Below, piece after piece: positions 9,043 through 18,615 of a stretch of 64,000 bases of DNA. The stretch is from Allobrachymonas chironomi DSM 19884. GTDB lineage: Bacteria > Pseudomonadota > Gammaproteobacteria > Burkholderiales > Burkholderiaceae_C. The stretch is taken from the NCBI RefSeq assembly GCF_000374625.1, contig NZ_KB894773.1, forward strand, positions 43,167-107,166. Direction: 5' to 3'. The translations under genes were made by a program, and so were the position numbers. The number at the start of each line of letters is the position of its first letter. The stretch's first letter is position 1. Under the pieces are notes generated by a model, which searched no databases, was not told the origin of the DNA, and was given only the letters and a program-made list of their open reading frames with translations.

Positions 9043-9444
9043 ATGACCCGACCCCGCCACCAGCAGGCGCTGGTGTACTCGTGCTCAGGCTGTTCCAGCG
9101 CCGCCCAGCTGGCCAACCACGTGGCCTTGCAGCTGGACCGGCGCGGCGTGGCCGAAATGTCCTGCATCGCCGGCGTGGGCGGTGATGTGCCCTCGCTGGT
9201 CAAGCTGGCCTGCTCCGGCCGGCCGATCATCGCGCTGGATGGCTGCCAGCTGCAATGCGTGCGCAACACGCTGGCACGTCACGCGATCACGCCGGATCGC
9301 CATTTCCAGCTGCAGGAACAGGGCGTGCGCAAGAAGCTGCACCAGGATTTCGATGCCGCCCAGGCCGAAACCGTGATCAGGCACATCCTCGCCGACCTGA
9401 CCAGCCACCCGCCTGATGGTTCCGCGCAACATGTTGATCCATAA
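9043..9444 (+). CDS. DGC-domain putative zinc-binding protein
   Basis: A 133-residue protein of the DGC family (putative zinc-binding). Conserved Cys motifs are YSCSGCSSAAQLANHVAL at the N-terminus, MSCIAGVGGD in the middle and ALDGCQLQCVRNTL, the DGC motif that names the family, further on. The four Cys clusters suggest metal binding. No signal peptide is present. The ATG at 9043 follows CCGGAGAA. Families of this kind are commonly found beside DUF2249 proteins, as here, and in gene sets controlled by oxygen or nitric-oxide regulators. The molecular function is not established. Confidence 0.8.
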   Translation: MTRPRHQQALVYSCSGCSSAAQLANHVALQLDRRGVAEMSCIAGVGGDVPSLVKLACSGRPIIALDGCQLQCVRNTLARHAITPDRHFQLQEQGVRKKLHQDFDAAQAETVIRHILADLTSHPPDGSAQHVDP

Positions 9445-9500
9445 CATGACACAATTGATTATCGCTTTCCCTAGGTTTTGGTAACACGTTGGGACTCCAC

Positions 9501-9544
9501 TGATATAGTTCGCGCTTAACTGAGCGATTCTTGATTTAAGTCAA
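9501..9544 (+). promoter_or_regulatory. MFS transporter promoter with downstream FNR-like palindrome
   Basis: An extended -10 element, TG at 9501-9502 and TATAGT at 9504-9509, has GTAACA (9481-9486) at 17-bp spacing as a weak -35. The sequence TTGATTTAAGTCAA (9531-9544) matches the FNR consensus TTGAT-N4-ATCAA in nine of ten positions. It begins about 15 bases after the predicted transcription start and ends just before the ribosome binding site. That position suits repression rather than activation. Confidence 0.5.
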
Positions 9545-9556
9545 TTTGGAGACCCC

Positions 9557-10933
9557 ATGAGTCAGACCACCACCGCCGGCGGAGCACCGGTCATCGATAT
9601 CGGCCACGCGCTCGACCAGGGGCCATTCACCGCCCTGCAGAAAGGCGTGATCTTCCTGTGCGCCATGGCCATCGTACTCGATGGCTTTGATGGCCAGCTG
9701 ATCGGCTTTGCCATCCCCATGATCATCAAGGAATGGGGCATCACGCGCGCCGCCTTCGCACCTGCCGTGGCTTCCGGCCTGATCGGCATGGCCGTCGGCA
9801 TGGCCATGGCCGGCAGCATCGCCGACCGCATCGGCCGCCGTCTGGTCCTCGCCTTCAGCGTGCTGCTGTTCGGTGCCGCCACCGTGGCCATCGGCTTCTC
9901 GCCCGATGTGGAAACCATCATTGCCCTGCGCTTTGTTGCCGGTCTCGGCATTGGCGGCGCCCTGCCGAGCTGCTCCACCATGACGGCCGAATACGCGCCG
10001 GCGCGTTCCCGCACCATGGCCGTGACCATCTCCATCGTCTGCTTCCCGCTGGGTGGCATGCTGGCCGGCCTGTTTGCCGGCTGGGTGCTGCCGACTTACG
10101 GCTGGCGCGCCCTGTTCTGGATCGGCGGCGCAATCCCGATGGCCTTCAGCCTGGTGCTGTTCGCCTTCCTGCCGGAATCGCCGCGCTTCCTGGCCCGTCA
10201 GCGCCAACGCTGGCAGGAACTGGTCAAGCTGCTGAATCGCCTGGAGCGCCCGACCCCGGCCAACGCCGAGTTCACCGACTCGCTGGAAGCCGCAGCCAGC
10301 GCCAACGCCAAGCAGGCCGTTGGCATGAAGGGCCTGTTCACCAGCGACTACGCACGTGACACCATCGGCCTGTGGCTGGCCTTCTTCATGGTCGTGCTGT
10401 CGCTCTACAGCGCCTACAGCTGGCTGCCCACCATGCTGACCAGCGAAGGCCTGCCGGTCTCGCTGGCCAGCCAGGGCCTGACCGCCTACAACGTGGGTGG
10501 CGTGGTCGGTTCGCTGCTGTGCGCGCTGATCGTCAACCGCTTCGGCTCCCGCATCCCGATGATCATCATGGCGCTGCTGGCCGGTATCGTGGCGATCGCC
10601 ATGATGGGCATCGACACCAAGCAGGACACGCAGATGCTGATCACCGGCTTCGGCATCCACGGCCTGTTCGTGAGCGCCTCCCAGGTGCTGCTGTACGCCC
10701 TGTGTGCCTATGTCTACCCGACCTCCATCCGTGCCACCGGCACCGCCATGGCGCTGGCCGTAGGCCGCGGCGGCGGCATCGTGAGTGCCTTCATCGGCGC
10801 AGCCGTGATCACCGCCGCCGGTGCCAACGGCTTCCTGACCCTGCTGGCAGTCGGCATGTTCGGTTCGGCCTTCGCGCTGATGCTGATCAAGCGCCACATC
10901 CCGCCGGTCAGTGGCCGCATCACCAAGGTGTAA
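9557..10933 (+). CDS. MFS transporter, aromatic acid:H+ symporter family
   Basis: A 458-residue twelve-helix inner-membrane permease of the AAHS family (relatives BenK and PcaK). The family signature DGFDGQLIGFAIP lies in helix 1. The loop 2-3 motif is GSIADRIGRR, and the loop after helix 4 carries RFVAGLGIGGALP. The central cytoplasmic loop (FLARQRQRWQELVKLLNRLERP) separates two six-helix halves. The substrate is probably a simple aromatic acid. The convergent neighbour is the paa operon, so phenylacetate or a related acid is a reasonable guess but unproven. The ATG at 9557 follows GGAG. A strong terminator ends the gene. The FNR-like box in its leader suggests oxygen-responsive control. Confidence 0.9.
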   Translation: MSQTTTAGGAPVIDIGHALDQGPFTALQKGVIFLCAMAIVLDGFDGQLIGFAIPMIIKEWGITRAAFAPAVASGLIGMAVGMAMAGSIADRIGRRLVLAFSVLLFGAATVAIGFSPDVETIIALRFVAGLGIGGALPSCSTMTAEYAPARSRTMAVTISIVCFPLGGMLAGLFAGWVLPTYGWRALFWIGGAIPMAFSLVLFAFLPESPRFLARQRQRWQELVKLLNRLERPTPANAEFTDSLEAAASANAKQAVGMKGLFTSDYARDTIGLWLAFFMVVLSLYSAYSWLPTMLTSEGLPVSLASQGLTAYNVGGVVGSLLCALIVNRFGSRIPMIIMALLAGIVAIAMMGIDTKQDTQMLITGFGIHGLFVSASQVLLYALCAYVYPTSIRATGTAMALAVGRGGGIVSAFIGAAVITAAGANGFLTLLAVGMFGSAFALMLIKRHIPPVSGRITKV

Positions 10934-10997
10934 TCGGCACCACGTGACACATATATCGTGATGCACGGCACATAAACCGGATCGCGACTCCCCCTTC

Positions 10998-11026
10998 GGC
11001 CTGTCTGCCTGCAGACAGGCCTTTTT
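10998..11026 (+). terminator. Strong rho-independent terminator after the MFS gene
   Basis: GGCCTGTCTGC (10998-11008) pairs perfectly with GCAGACAGGCC (11011-11021), followed by TTTTT. It lies 65 bp after the stop codon. Confidence 0.9.
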
Positions 11027-11331
11027 CGTGCTCGCAGCGTATGCGGCATACACCCCTGCTGCGATGCTCCAGCAGAAGCCCTGTGCAGCCATTCCTGGGC
11101 ATGAACGCTGGAGCTTCAGGGCCCTCTGGCCTGCCATGCCGGGAAGCAGTCTGGACACGGCAGCACACGTCTCCGGTCACACCCCCCCTGGCGAGCCGGC
11201 GCACTGCTTGCTGTCTTGCTGCCTGTTGGCATGCAGGCCCGCATCCGCCCAGACCGACTGAAGAGCGCTGGACCAACCCGCACACGCAGGACCACTCACC
11301 GCACCCCCAATCAGGCCTGCCAAAACCAGGA
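11027..11331. other. Gene-poor interval between convergent units
   Basis: About 300 bp without a convincing gene. Short open frames exist on both strands, but none has a ribosome binding site or recognisable protein. The minus-strand one runs through the paa operon terminator, and its composition is that of random GC-rich DNA. I see no repeats, RNA gene or promoter of note here. Confidence 0.6.
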
Positions 11332-11361
11332 GGCTCCCCGCCAGAGAGATGGCAGGGAGCC
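11332..11361 (-). repeat. Second hairpin downstream of the paa terminator
   Basis: GGCTCCC-C-GCCA (11332-11343) pairs with TGGC-A-GGGAGCC (11350-11361), 11 pairs with one mismatch around a 6-base loop. On the minus strand it comes directly after the T-run of the paa terminator. It may be a back-up stop or an exonuclease barrier for readthrough RNA. Confidence 0.6.
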
Positions 11362-11363
11362 CC

Positions 11364-11404
11364 AAAATAAAACGACCCGCCAACCGCAAAGCGGCGGGCG
11401 GGTC
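11364..11404 (-). terminator. Rho-independent terminator of the paa operon
   Basis: On the minus strand GACCCGCC (11404-11397) pairs with GGCGGGTC (11381-11374). A second inner stem, CCGC with GCGG, adds to it, and GTTTTATTTT follows. It begins 22 bp after the paaE stop codon and ends the twelve-gene operon. Confidence 0.9.
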
Positions 11405-11426
11405 AATGCGGATCAACCGACGTGGA

Positions 11427-12524
11427 TCAGCGATCGTCGAAGCTCAGGACCACCTTCGGGCCGGTGGCGCGCGCCTGGCAGCTCAGGACATAGCCCTGTG
11501 CCACTTCGTCGGCTTCCAGCGTGAAGTTCTTGTCCATGACGGTATCGCCAGACACCACCTTGCAGCGGCAGGTGCAGCAGACACCGGCCTTGCAGGAGAA
11601 CGGCAGGTCCAGACCGGCGTCCAGGGCCGCATCCAGCAGGTGATCGTCTTCGCTCACCGGGATCTCGTACTCCTTGCCGTCCAGCACCACGGTCATCAGC
11701 TTGTCCTTGGTGGCAGCCACCTTGGATTCAGCCGCATCGGAGTCTGCCTGGATCTTGGCGGCCTGGGCCGGAGAGGTGGCAAAGCGCTCGCTGTAGACAC
11801 GGTTCTCGGGCACGCCTGCCTTGACCAGTGCGTCGGTCGTGGCGTCGATCATGGCCTCGGGGCCGCAGATGAACACTTCGTCCATGCTCTTGGCCGGCAG
11901 CAGGGCATCCACCAGGGCCTGCACCTTCTCGGCGTCGATGCGGCCTTGCAGCAGGTCCACTTCCTGCGCCTGACGCGACAGGATGTGGATCATGGTGAAG
12001 CGGCCGGCGTAGCGGTCCTTCAGATCCTGCAGGGCTTCGTTGAACATCACGCTGGACATGCGGCGGTTGCCGTACACCAGGGTGAACTTGGACTCGGGCT
12101 GCTCTTCCAGCGTGGTCGCCGCGATCGACAGGATCGGGGTGATGCCGGAGCCGGCGGCAAAGCCGACGCGGTGGATCGCGCGCTGCTTCTTGACCGTGAA
12201 ACGGCCATCGGGCGGCATCACGGACAGGGTCTGGCCTGCCTTCACGGCAGTGGCGGCCCAGTTCGAGAACACGCCATCCACCACCGGGCGGATACCGATC
12301 TCGATCTCGCCGTCACGGTGGAAGCGGCTGCGCGAGCTGCTGATCGAGTAGTTGCGGCGCACATCCTGACCGTCGATGGTGGCGCGCAGGGTCAGGAACT
12401 GACCGGGTTCGAACTGGAAGTCGGCGCGTGCGTCGTGCGGAATATCGAAGGCGATGGCCACAGAGCCGGCCGCCTCCGGATTGACGCGCTTGACCTTCAG
12501 GTCATGAAAACGAGGAATGGACAT
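11427..12524 (-). CDS. paaE: Phenylacetyl-CoA 1,2-epoxidase reductase subunit PaaE
   Basis: A 365-residue flavoprotein that passes electrons from NADPH to the di-iron oxygenase PaaABC(D). The FAD domain shows RRNYSISSS, the nucleotide domain GFAAGSGITPILSI and VYGNRRMSSVMF, and the C-terminal plant-type 2Fe-2S domain CKAGVCCTCRCKVVSG with the last ligand in VLSCQ. Domain order and length match PaaE. It is the last gene of the operon, 21 bp after paaD, and is followed by the terminator. The ATG at 12524 is preceded by a GAGA-type site. Confidence 0.96.
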   Translation of the reverse strand: MSIPRFHDLKVKRVNPEAAGSVAIAFDIPHDARADFQFEPGQFLTLRATIDGQDVRRNYSISSSRSRFHRDGEIEIGIRPVVDGVFSNWAATAVKAGQTLSVMPPDGRFTVKKQRAIHRVGFAAGSGITPILSIAATTLEEQPESKFTLVYGNRRMSSVMFNEALQDLKDRYAGRFTMIHILSRQAQEVDLLQGRIDAEKVQALVDALLPAKSMDEVFICGPEAMIDATTDALVKAGVPENRVYSERFATSPAQAAKIQADSDAAESKVAATKDKLMTVVLDGKEYEIPVSEDDHLLDAALDAGLDLPFSCKAGVCCTCRCKVVSGDTVMDKNFTLEADEVAQGYVLSCQARATGPKVVLSFDDR

Positions 12525-12545
12525 GAAAGTCTCCCAATCTCTTTT

Positions 12546-13076
12546 TTAATAGGGCTTGAAATAGTCGAAAGGCTCCTGGCAGTCCAGGCACTTGTAAAGG
12601 GCCTTGCAGGCAGTGGAGCCGAAATGCGAGGTTTCCACCGTATGGCTGGAACCGCACTTCGGACAGGGCACCACTTCGGACTGGCCAGCCTGGCGCACGA
12701 AGCGCAACACGCTCTCACCCTGCACCGGCTGGCTGGCGCAACGGTTCTGCGGCGGCGCAATACCGTAGGCCCGCAGTTTCTCGTGCGCCTCGTCCGTCAT
12801 CCAGTCGGTCGTCCAGGCCGGTGCCAGCTGCGTGATGACACGGCCCTGCAGGCCGGCAGCCTGCAGGGTGGCGTTGACGTCATCCTCGATCTGGCCCATG
12901 GCCGGGCAACCGCTGTAGGTCGGCGTGATCACCACTTCCAACCCCTCGTCACCCAGGCGGATATCGCGCAGGATGCCCAACTCCCGCAGCGATACCACGG
13001 GAATCTCGGGGTCGGCCAACTGTTCCAGGGCGGCCCACGCCGCCTGGACAGCGTCCTGGTTGAACTGCGTGCTCAT
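12546..13076 (-). CDS. paaD: Phenylacetate degradation Fe-S assembly-like protein PaaD
   Basis: A 176-residue protein needed for maturation of the PaaABCE epoxidase. The N-terminal half is a DUF59/MIP18 domain (LADPEIPVVSLRELGILRDI, with TPTYSGCPAM carrying the conserved Cys). The C-terminal half is a zinc ribbon, CPKCGS plus CLDCQ, ending FDYFKPY. This two-part layout is typical of PaaD. The family role in metal-cluster delivery is inferred from SufT/MIP18 relatives. It starts 4 bp after the paaC stop. Confidence 0.95.
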   Translation of the reverse strand: MSTQFNQDAVQAAWAALEQLADPEIPVVSLRELGILRDIRLGDEGLEVVITPTYSGCPAMGQIEDDVNATLQAAGLQGRVITQLAPAWTTDWMTDEAHEKLRAYGIAPPQNRCASQPVQGESVLRFVRQAGQSEVVPCPKCGSSHTVETSHFGSTACKALYKCLDCQEPFDYFKPY

Positions 13077-13080
13077 GGCC

Positions 13081-13866
13081 TTACCAGCTGGCGCCCGGAT
13101 GGGCGCGCGCCAGACCCTGCATTTCGCTCAGCAGGAAGCCCAGATGCTCGGAGTGCAGACCTTCCTTGCCCTGCGTGATGTAGCCGCCCGGGAACGCCGG
13201 ACGCTGCAGCGTGGCTTCGGCCAGGGCGTCGTTCACCAGCGTGTCCCACTGCGGACGCAGCGCTGCCATGTCGACACCCACGCCAGCCGCCACGGCGGCC
13301 TGTTCCATCGCGCAACCCTGCCAGAATTCCTCGGTATAGGGCATCAGGTGATCCAGCGCGGCCTGGGCACGTGCATGGGATTCCTCGGTGCCGTCACCCA
13401 GGCGCACCAGCCAGTCACGGGAGTGACGCAGGTGGTAACGCACTTCCTTGAGCGACTTGGCAGCGATGGCGGCCAGCTGCTCGTCGGAAGACTTCTGCAG
13501 GTGATCCCACACCAGCACCATTAGGGCGCTGTACAGGAAGTTGCGCACGATGGTGGTGCCGTAGTCCATGTCGGACTTGGCGTAACCCACCAGCGCGCTG
13601 TGGTGCGGCAGTTCCAGCAGCGTGTAGTTGCGGAAATCCGGCACGTCACGGAAATAGGCCAGCTGGTCTTCCGTGGCCCCATTGCCCATGCGCTCGGCGG
13701 CCTGCTGATACAGCAGACGCGCCTGACCGATCAGGTCCAGGCTGACGTTCGCCAGGGCGATGTCTTCCTCGATCGCAGGGCCATGGCCACACCATTCGGC
13801 GTTGCGCTGGCCCAGCACCACGGCGTTGTCCGCCAGGTGCAGCAGGTATTCGGTCGTTGCGCTCAT
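13081..13866 (-). CDS. paaC: Phenylacetyl-CoA epoxidase structural subunit PaaC
   Basis: A 261-residue ferritin-like subunit that forms the stable core of the ring-epoxidase with PaaA. Features are WCGHGPAIEEDIALANVSLDLIG near the N-terminus, where the ancestral metal ligands sit, and EVRYHLRHSRDWLVRLGDGT in the centre. PaaC has lost the full di-iron centre in characterised homologues, so catalysis belongs to PaaA. Its ATG overlaps the paaB stop by one base (TAATG), indicating translational coupling. Confidence 0.96.
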   Translation of the reverse strand: MSATTEYLLHLADNAVVLGQRNAEWCGHGPAIEEDIALANVSLDLIGQARLLYQQAAERMGNGATEDQLAYFRDVPDFRNYTLLELPHHSALVGYAKSDMDYGTTIVRNFLYSALMVLVWDHLQKSSDEQLAAIAAKSLKEVRYHLRHSRDWLVRLGDGTEESHARAQAALDHLMPYTEEFWQGCAMEQAAVAAGVGVDMAALRPQWDTLVNDALAEATLQRPAFPGGYITQGKEGLHSEHLGFLLSEMQGLARAHPGASW

Positions 13867-14159
13867 TACATGTGCCCCACTTCTTCCGGGATCTCGTAGA
13901 AGGTCGGATGGCGGTAGATCTTGTCGGCTGCCGGATCGAACAGCTCGCCCTTGTCATCCGGGTTGCTGGCGGTAATCTTCTTGGATTCCACCACCCAGAT
14001 GCTCACGCCTTCCTGGCGACGGGTATACACATCACGTGCGGCCTCCAGGGCATGCGCCGCGTCGGACGCGTGCAGGCTGCCACAGTGCTTGTGCTCCAGA
14101 CCCTGCTTGCTGCGGACGAATACTTCCCACAGGGGCCAATCTTTCAGTTCGATGCTCAT
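13866..14159 (-). CDS. paaB: Phenylacetyl-CoA epoxidase subunit PaaB
   Basis: A 97-residue small subunit bridging PaaAC dimers in the epoxidase. The sequence begins [20 protein letters not shown] and contains [20 protein letters not shown], both diagnostic of PaaB. It ends [11 protein letters not shown]. Its ATG overlaps the paaA stop by four bases (ATGA), and its own stop overlaps paaC by one base, so paaA, paaB and paaC are translationally coupled. Confidence 0.95.
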   Translation of the reverse strand: MSIELKDWPLWEVFVRSKQGLEHKHCGSLHASDAAHALEAARDVYTRRQEGVSIWVVESKKITASNPDDKGELFDPAADKIYRHPTFYEIPEEVGHM

Positions 14160-15166
14160 GCTGCCTCCTTGATTTGACGTTGCTGTTGCTTGCGGGCGTG
14201 GGCGATCGCGGCTTCGCGGACCCATGCACCATCGTTGTGCGCTTTCACGCGGGTGGACAGACGTTCCTTGTTGCAAGGACCGTTGCCGTTGACGGTATCC
14301 CAGAACTCGCTCCAGTCGATCTGGCCGTAGTCGTGGTGACCACGCTCCTCGTTCCACTTCAGGTCCGGATCGGGCAGGGTCACGCCCAGCACCTTGGCCT
14401 GCGGCACGGTAGCGTCGATGAACTTCTGGCGCAGGTCGTCGTTGGAGACGCGCTTGATGCCCCAGCGCATGCCCTGGGCACTGTTCGGGCTGTCGGCATC
14501 CGGCGGTCCGAACATGGCCAGACACTTCCACCACCAGCGGTTGACGGCGTCCTGCACCATGGCCTTCTGCTCTTCGGTGCCCTGCATCATCACCAGCAGG
14601 CCTTCGTAGCCCTGGCGCTGGTGGAAGGACTCTTCCTTGCACACGCGCACCATGGCACGGGCGTAGGGGCCGTAGGAGCAGCGGCACAGCGGCACCTGGT
14701 TCATGATGGCAGCGCCATCCACCAGCCAGCCGATCACGCCCACGTCGGCCCAGTTCAGGGTCGGGTAGTTGAAGATGGAGCTGTACTTGGCCTTGCCGGA
14801 GTGCAGGCCGTCCAGCATCTGGTCGCGGCTGGTGCCCAGCGTCTCGGCCGCGCTGTACAGGTACAGGCCGTGACCGCCCTCGTCCTGTACCTTGGCGATC
14901 AGGATCGCCTTGCGCTTCAGGCTCGGAGCGCGACTGATCCAGTTGCCTTCAGGCAGCATGCCAACGATTTCGCTGTGCGCGTGCTGGCTGATCTGGCGCA
15001 CCAGGGTCTTGCGGTATGCCTCGGGCATCCAGTCTTGCGGCTCGATGCGGCCGTCAGCGTCGATGCGGGCATCGAACCTGGCCATCAGCTCGGGCGATTC
15101 GGTAGACAGAACCGCTTTCTGCTGCTTGCCCGGCTCGTCCGAAACACTAAAGGACTGTGTATACAT
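14156..15166 (-). CDS. paaA: Phenylacetyl-CoA 1,2-epoxidase catalytic subunit PaaA
   Basis: A 336-residue di-iron oxygenase subunit that inserts one oxygen atom into the ring of phenylacetyl-CoA. Ligand-bearing segments are [21 protein letters not shown] and [17 protein letters not shown], the two E-x-x-H pairs of the bacterial multicomponent family. The substrate-binding stretch [15 protein letters not shown] and [17 protein letters not shown] are typical of PaaA. AAGGAGA lies 8 bases before the ATG. A 48-bp gap separates it from the enoyl-CoA hydratase gene upstream; it overlaps paaB downstream. Confidence 0.97.
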   Translation of the reverse strand: MYTQSFSVSDEPGKQQKAVLSTESPELMARFDARIDADGRIEPQDWMPEAYRKTLVRQISQHAHSEIVGMLPEGNWISRAPSLKRKAILIAKVQDEGGHGLYLYSAAETLGTSRDQMLDGLHSGKAKYSSIFNYPTLNWADVGVIGWLVDGAAIMNQVPLCRCSYGPYARAMVRVCKEESFHQRQGYEGLLVMMQGTEEQKAMVQDAVNRWWWKCLAMFGPPDADSPNSAQGMRWGIKRVSNDDLRQKFIDATVPQAKVLGVTLPDPDLKWNEERGHHDYGQIDWSEFWDTVNGNGPCNKERLSTRVKAHNDGAWVREAAIAHARKQQQRQIKEAA

Positions 15167-15214
15167 AGTGAAGTCTCCTTACTACTTGGGAAAAATTGGA
15201 GTGGCTGGGCAGCC

Positions 15215-16003
15215 TCAGGCAAGCCAGGACGGCTTGCGCTTCTCCAGGAATGCCCCGATGCCCTCACGGGCTTCCGGGGTCGCACGCTGGCGCGCAATGC
15301 GCCGGGCAGTTTCTTCTCCAGCGGCCTCGCCAATCGGCAGACCGTGGATCGCAGCCACCAGATCCTTGGCCGCCTGCTGGGCACCAGGGCCGCCGGTGAG
15401 CAGCGGTTCGACCACGGCCTGGACCGTGGCATCCAGATCGTCGCGGGCGCAAACTTCGTGCACCAGGCCGATCATCTGGGCGCGTTGCGCCGTAAAGCGC
15501 TCGGCACTCTGGAAATAGCGCAGCGACTGGCGCGGACCGATGGCACGCAGCACATAGGGGCTGATGACGGCCGGGATGATGCCGAACTTGACTTCGGAAG
15601 TCGCGAACGAGGCATCATCGCTGGCCACCGCGATATCGCAGGCAGCCGCCAGGCCGGTACCACCGCCCAGGGCAGCGCCCTGGACCCGGGCCACGGTCGG
15701 CTTGGACATGGTGGCCATGCGGCGCAGCATGCCGGCAAAACGCAGGGCATCGGCGCGGTTTTCTTCCTCGGTAAAGGTGGAGGCACGCTTCATCCAGTTC
15801 AGGTCGGCGCCGGCAGAAAAATGCTTGCCCTTGCCGCCCAGCACCACCACGCGCACGCTGTCGTCCTGATCCAGTTCGGCAAATGCCTGATCCAGTTCGG
15901 CAATCAGCTGCTCGTCAAACGCGTTGAACACATCGGGGCGGTCCATCCAGACGGTGGCAACCGCGCCTTCGCGCTCGATGCTCAATGTCGTGTACTTGCT
16001 CAT
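15215..16003 (-). CDS. Enoyl-CoA hydratase/isomerase in the paaF position
   Basis: A 262-residue crotonase-superfamily enzyme. The oxyanion-hole motif is HFSAGADLNWMK and the second is VQGAALGGGTGLAAACDIAV, with the catalytic-region Glu in SEVKFGIIPAVISPYV. The C-terminus ends AFLEKRKPSWLA. In this operon the missing step is 2,3-dehydroadipyl-CoA hydratase (PaaF), so that role is likely by position. The sequence style (GADLNWMK, AVISPYV) is closer to methylglutaconyl-CoA hydratases (LiuC type) than to textbook PaaF, so the substrate is uncertain. The ATG at 16003 is chosen because the longer frame runs through the paaJ stop. The gap to paaJ is 14 bp. Confidence 0.85.
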   Translation of the reverse strand: MSKYTTLSIEREGAVATVWMDRPDVFNAFDEQLIAELDQAFAELDQDDSVRVVVLGGKGKHFSAGADLNWMKRASTFTEEENRADALRFAGMLRRMATMSKPTVARVQGAALGGGTGLAAACDIAVASDDASFATSEVKFGIIPAVISPYVLRAIGPRQSLRYFQSAERFTAQRAQMIGLVHEVCARDDLDATVQAVVEPLLTGGPGAQQAAKDLVAAIHGLPIGEAAGEETARRIARQRATPEAREGIGAFLEKRKPSWLA

Positions 16004-16017
16004 GCGGACACTCCGGC

Positions 16018-17223
16018 TCAGACGCTCTCGATGACCATGGCGATGCCCTGGCCCACGCCGATGCACATGGTGCACAGGGCGTAGCGGCCGCCACGGCGCT
16101 TGAGCTCGTAGGCCGCCGTCATCACCAGACGCGCACCGCTGGCACCCAGCGGGTGACCCATGGCGATGGCACCGCCGTTCGGGTTCACGTGTTCGGCGTC
16201 ATCGGACAGACCCAAATCGCGCAGCACGGCCAGCGCCTGTGCGGCAAAGGCTTCGTTCAGCTCGATCACGTCCATCTGCTCCAGGCTCAGGCCGGTCTGG
16301 GCCAGCACCTTGCGCACGGCCGGAGCCGGGCCAAAACCCATGATACGCGGAGCCAGGCCGGCCGTGGCCATGCCGACCACACGGGCGATCGGCTTGAGAC
16401 CGTACTGGCCGGCGGCCTGCTCGGAAGCCACCAGCAGCGCACAGGCACCATCGTTCACACCGGAAGCGTTGCCGGCCGTCACGGTCAGATCGGGACCGTT
16501 CACGCCCTTCAGCTTGGCCAGTTGTTCCAGCGTGGTTTGCGGACGCGGATGCTCGTCGGCGGCAAACACCACCGGATCACCCTTCTTGCGGGGAATGGTC
16601 ACGCTGATCAGCTCGTCGGCAAAGCGGCCGGCGGCGTCGGCAGCGGCCCAGCGCTGCTGCGAACGCAGCGCAAAGGCGTCCTGGTCGGCGCGGCTGATGT
16701 TGAAATCGGCAGCCACGTTGTCGGCCGTCTGCGGCATGGAGTGCGTCTCGTACAGCTTCTTCATCATCGGGTTGATGAAGCGCCAGCCGATCGTCGTGTC
16801 GTACACGGCATTGCTGCGGCTGAAGGCGGTTTCGGCCTTGGGCATGACGAAGGGGGCACGGCTCATGCTTTCCACACCGCCGGCAATCATCAGGCCGGCT
16901 TCGCCTGCCTTGATGCTGCGCGCTGCCAGACCGATGGCATCCATGCCGGAACCGCACAGGCGGTTCACGGTGGTACCGGGCACGTTCACCGGCAGTCCGG
17001 CCAGCAGGCCGCTCATGCGGGCCACGTTGCGGTTGTCTTCGCCGGCCTGGTTGGCACAGCCGTAGATGATGTCATCCACCAGGTTCCACTCGACCTGGGG
17101 GTTGCGCTCCATCAGCGCCTTGATCGGCAGCGCGCCCAGATCATCGGCGCGCACCGTGGACAGGGTGCCACCGTAGCGCCCGAAGGGCGTGCGGATGGCG
17201 TCGCAGATAAATGCCTGTGTCAT
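16018..17223 (-). CDS. paaJ: 3-oxoadipyl-CoA/3-oxo-5,6-dehydrosuberyl-CoA thiolase PaaJ
   Basis: A 401-residue thiolase that releases acetyl-CoA twice in the lower pathway. The nucleophilic Cys is in TTVNRLCGSGMDAIG. The other catalytic motifs are NEAFAAQALAVLRDLG, GGAIAMGHPLGASGAR and CTMCIGVGQGIAM. The substrate loop FVMPKAETAFSRSNAVYDTT is characteristic of the PaaJ/PcaF group. It lies 12 bp after paaK and belongs to the same transcript. Confidence 0.95.
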   Translation of the reverse strand: MTQAFICDAIRTPFGRYGGTLSTVRADDLGALPIKALMERNPQVEWNLVDDIIYGCANQAGEDNRNVARMSGLLAGLPVNVPGTTVNRLCGSGMDAIGLAARSIKAGEAGLMIAGGVESMSRAPFVMPKAETAFSRSNAVYDTTIGWRFINPMMKKLYETHSMPQTADNVAADFNISRADQDAFALRSQQRWAAADAAGRFADELISVTIPRKKGDPVVFAADEHPRPQTTLEQLAKLKGVNGPDLTVTAGNASGVNDGACALLVASEQAAGQYGLKPIARVVGMATAGLAPRIMGFGPAPAVRKVLAQTGLSLEQMDVIELNEAFAAQALAVLRDLGLSDDAEHVNPNGGAIAMGHPLGASGARLVMTAAYELKRRGGRYALCTMCIGVGQGIAMVIESV

Positions 17224-17235
17224 TGTTCTTTCTCC

Positions 17236-18555
<1,320 letters not shown>

Positions 18556-18615
18556 GCAAAAGTCTCCAGTGAATGAATATGTTGTTGTTTGAGAAAAAAA
18601 GGAAACGGCACCAGA

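Noticed and set aside
11177..11416. A 79-codon minus-strand frame with a hydrophobic N-terminus
   Set aside because: It runs through the paa terminator, has no ribosome binding site and the hydrophobic stretch comes from the GC-rich hairpins.
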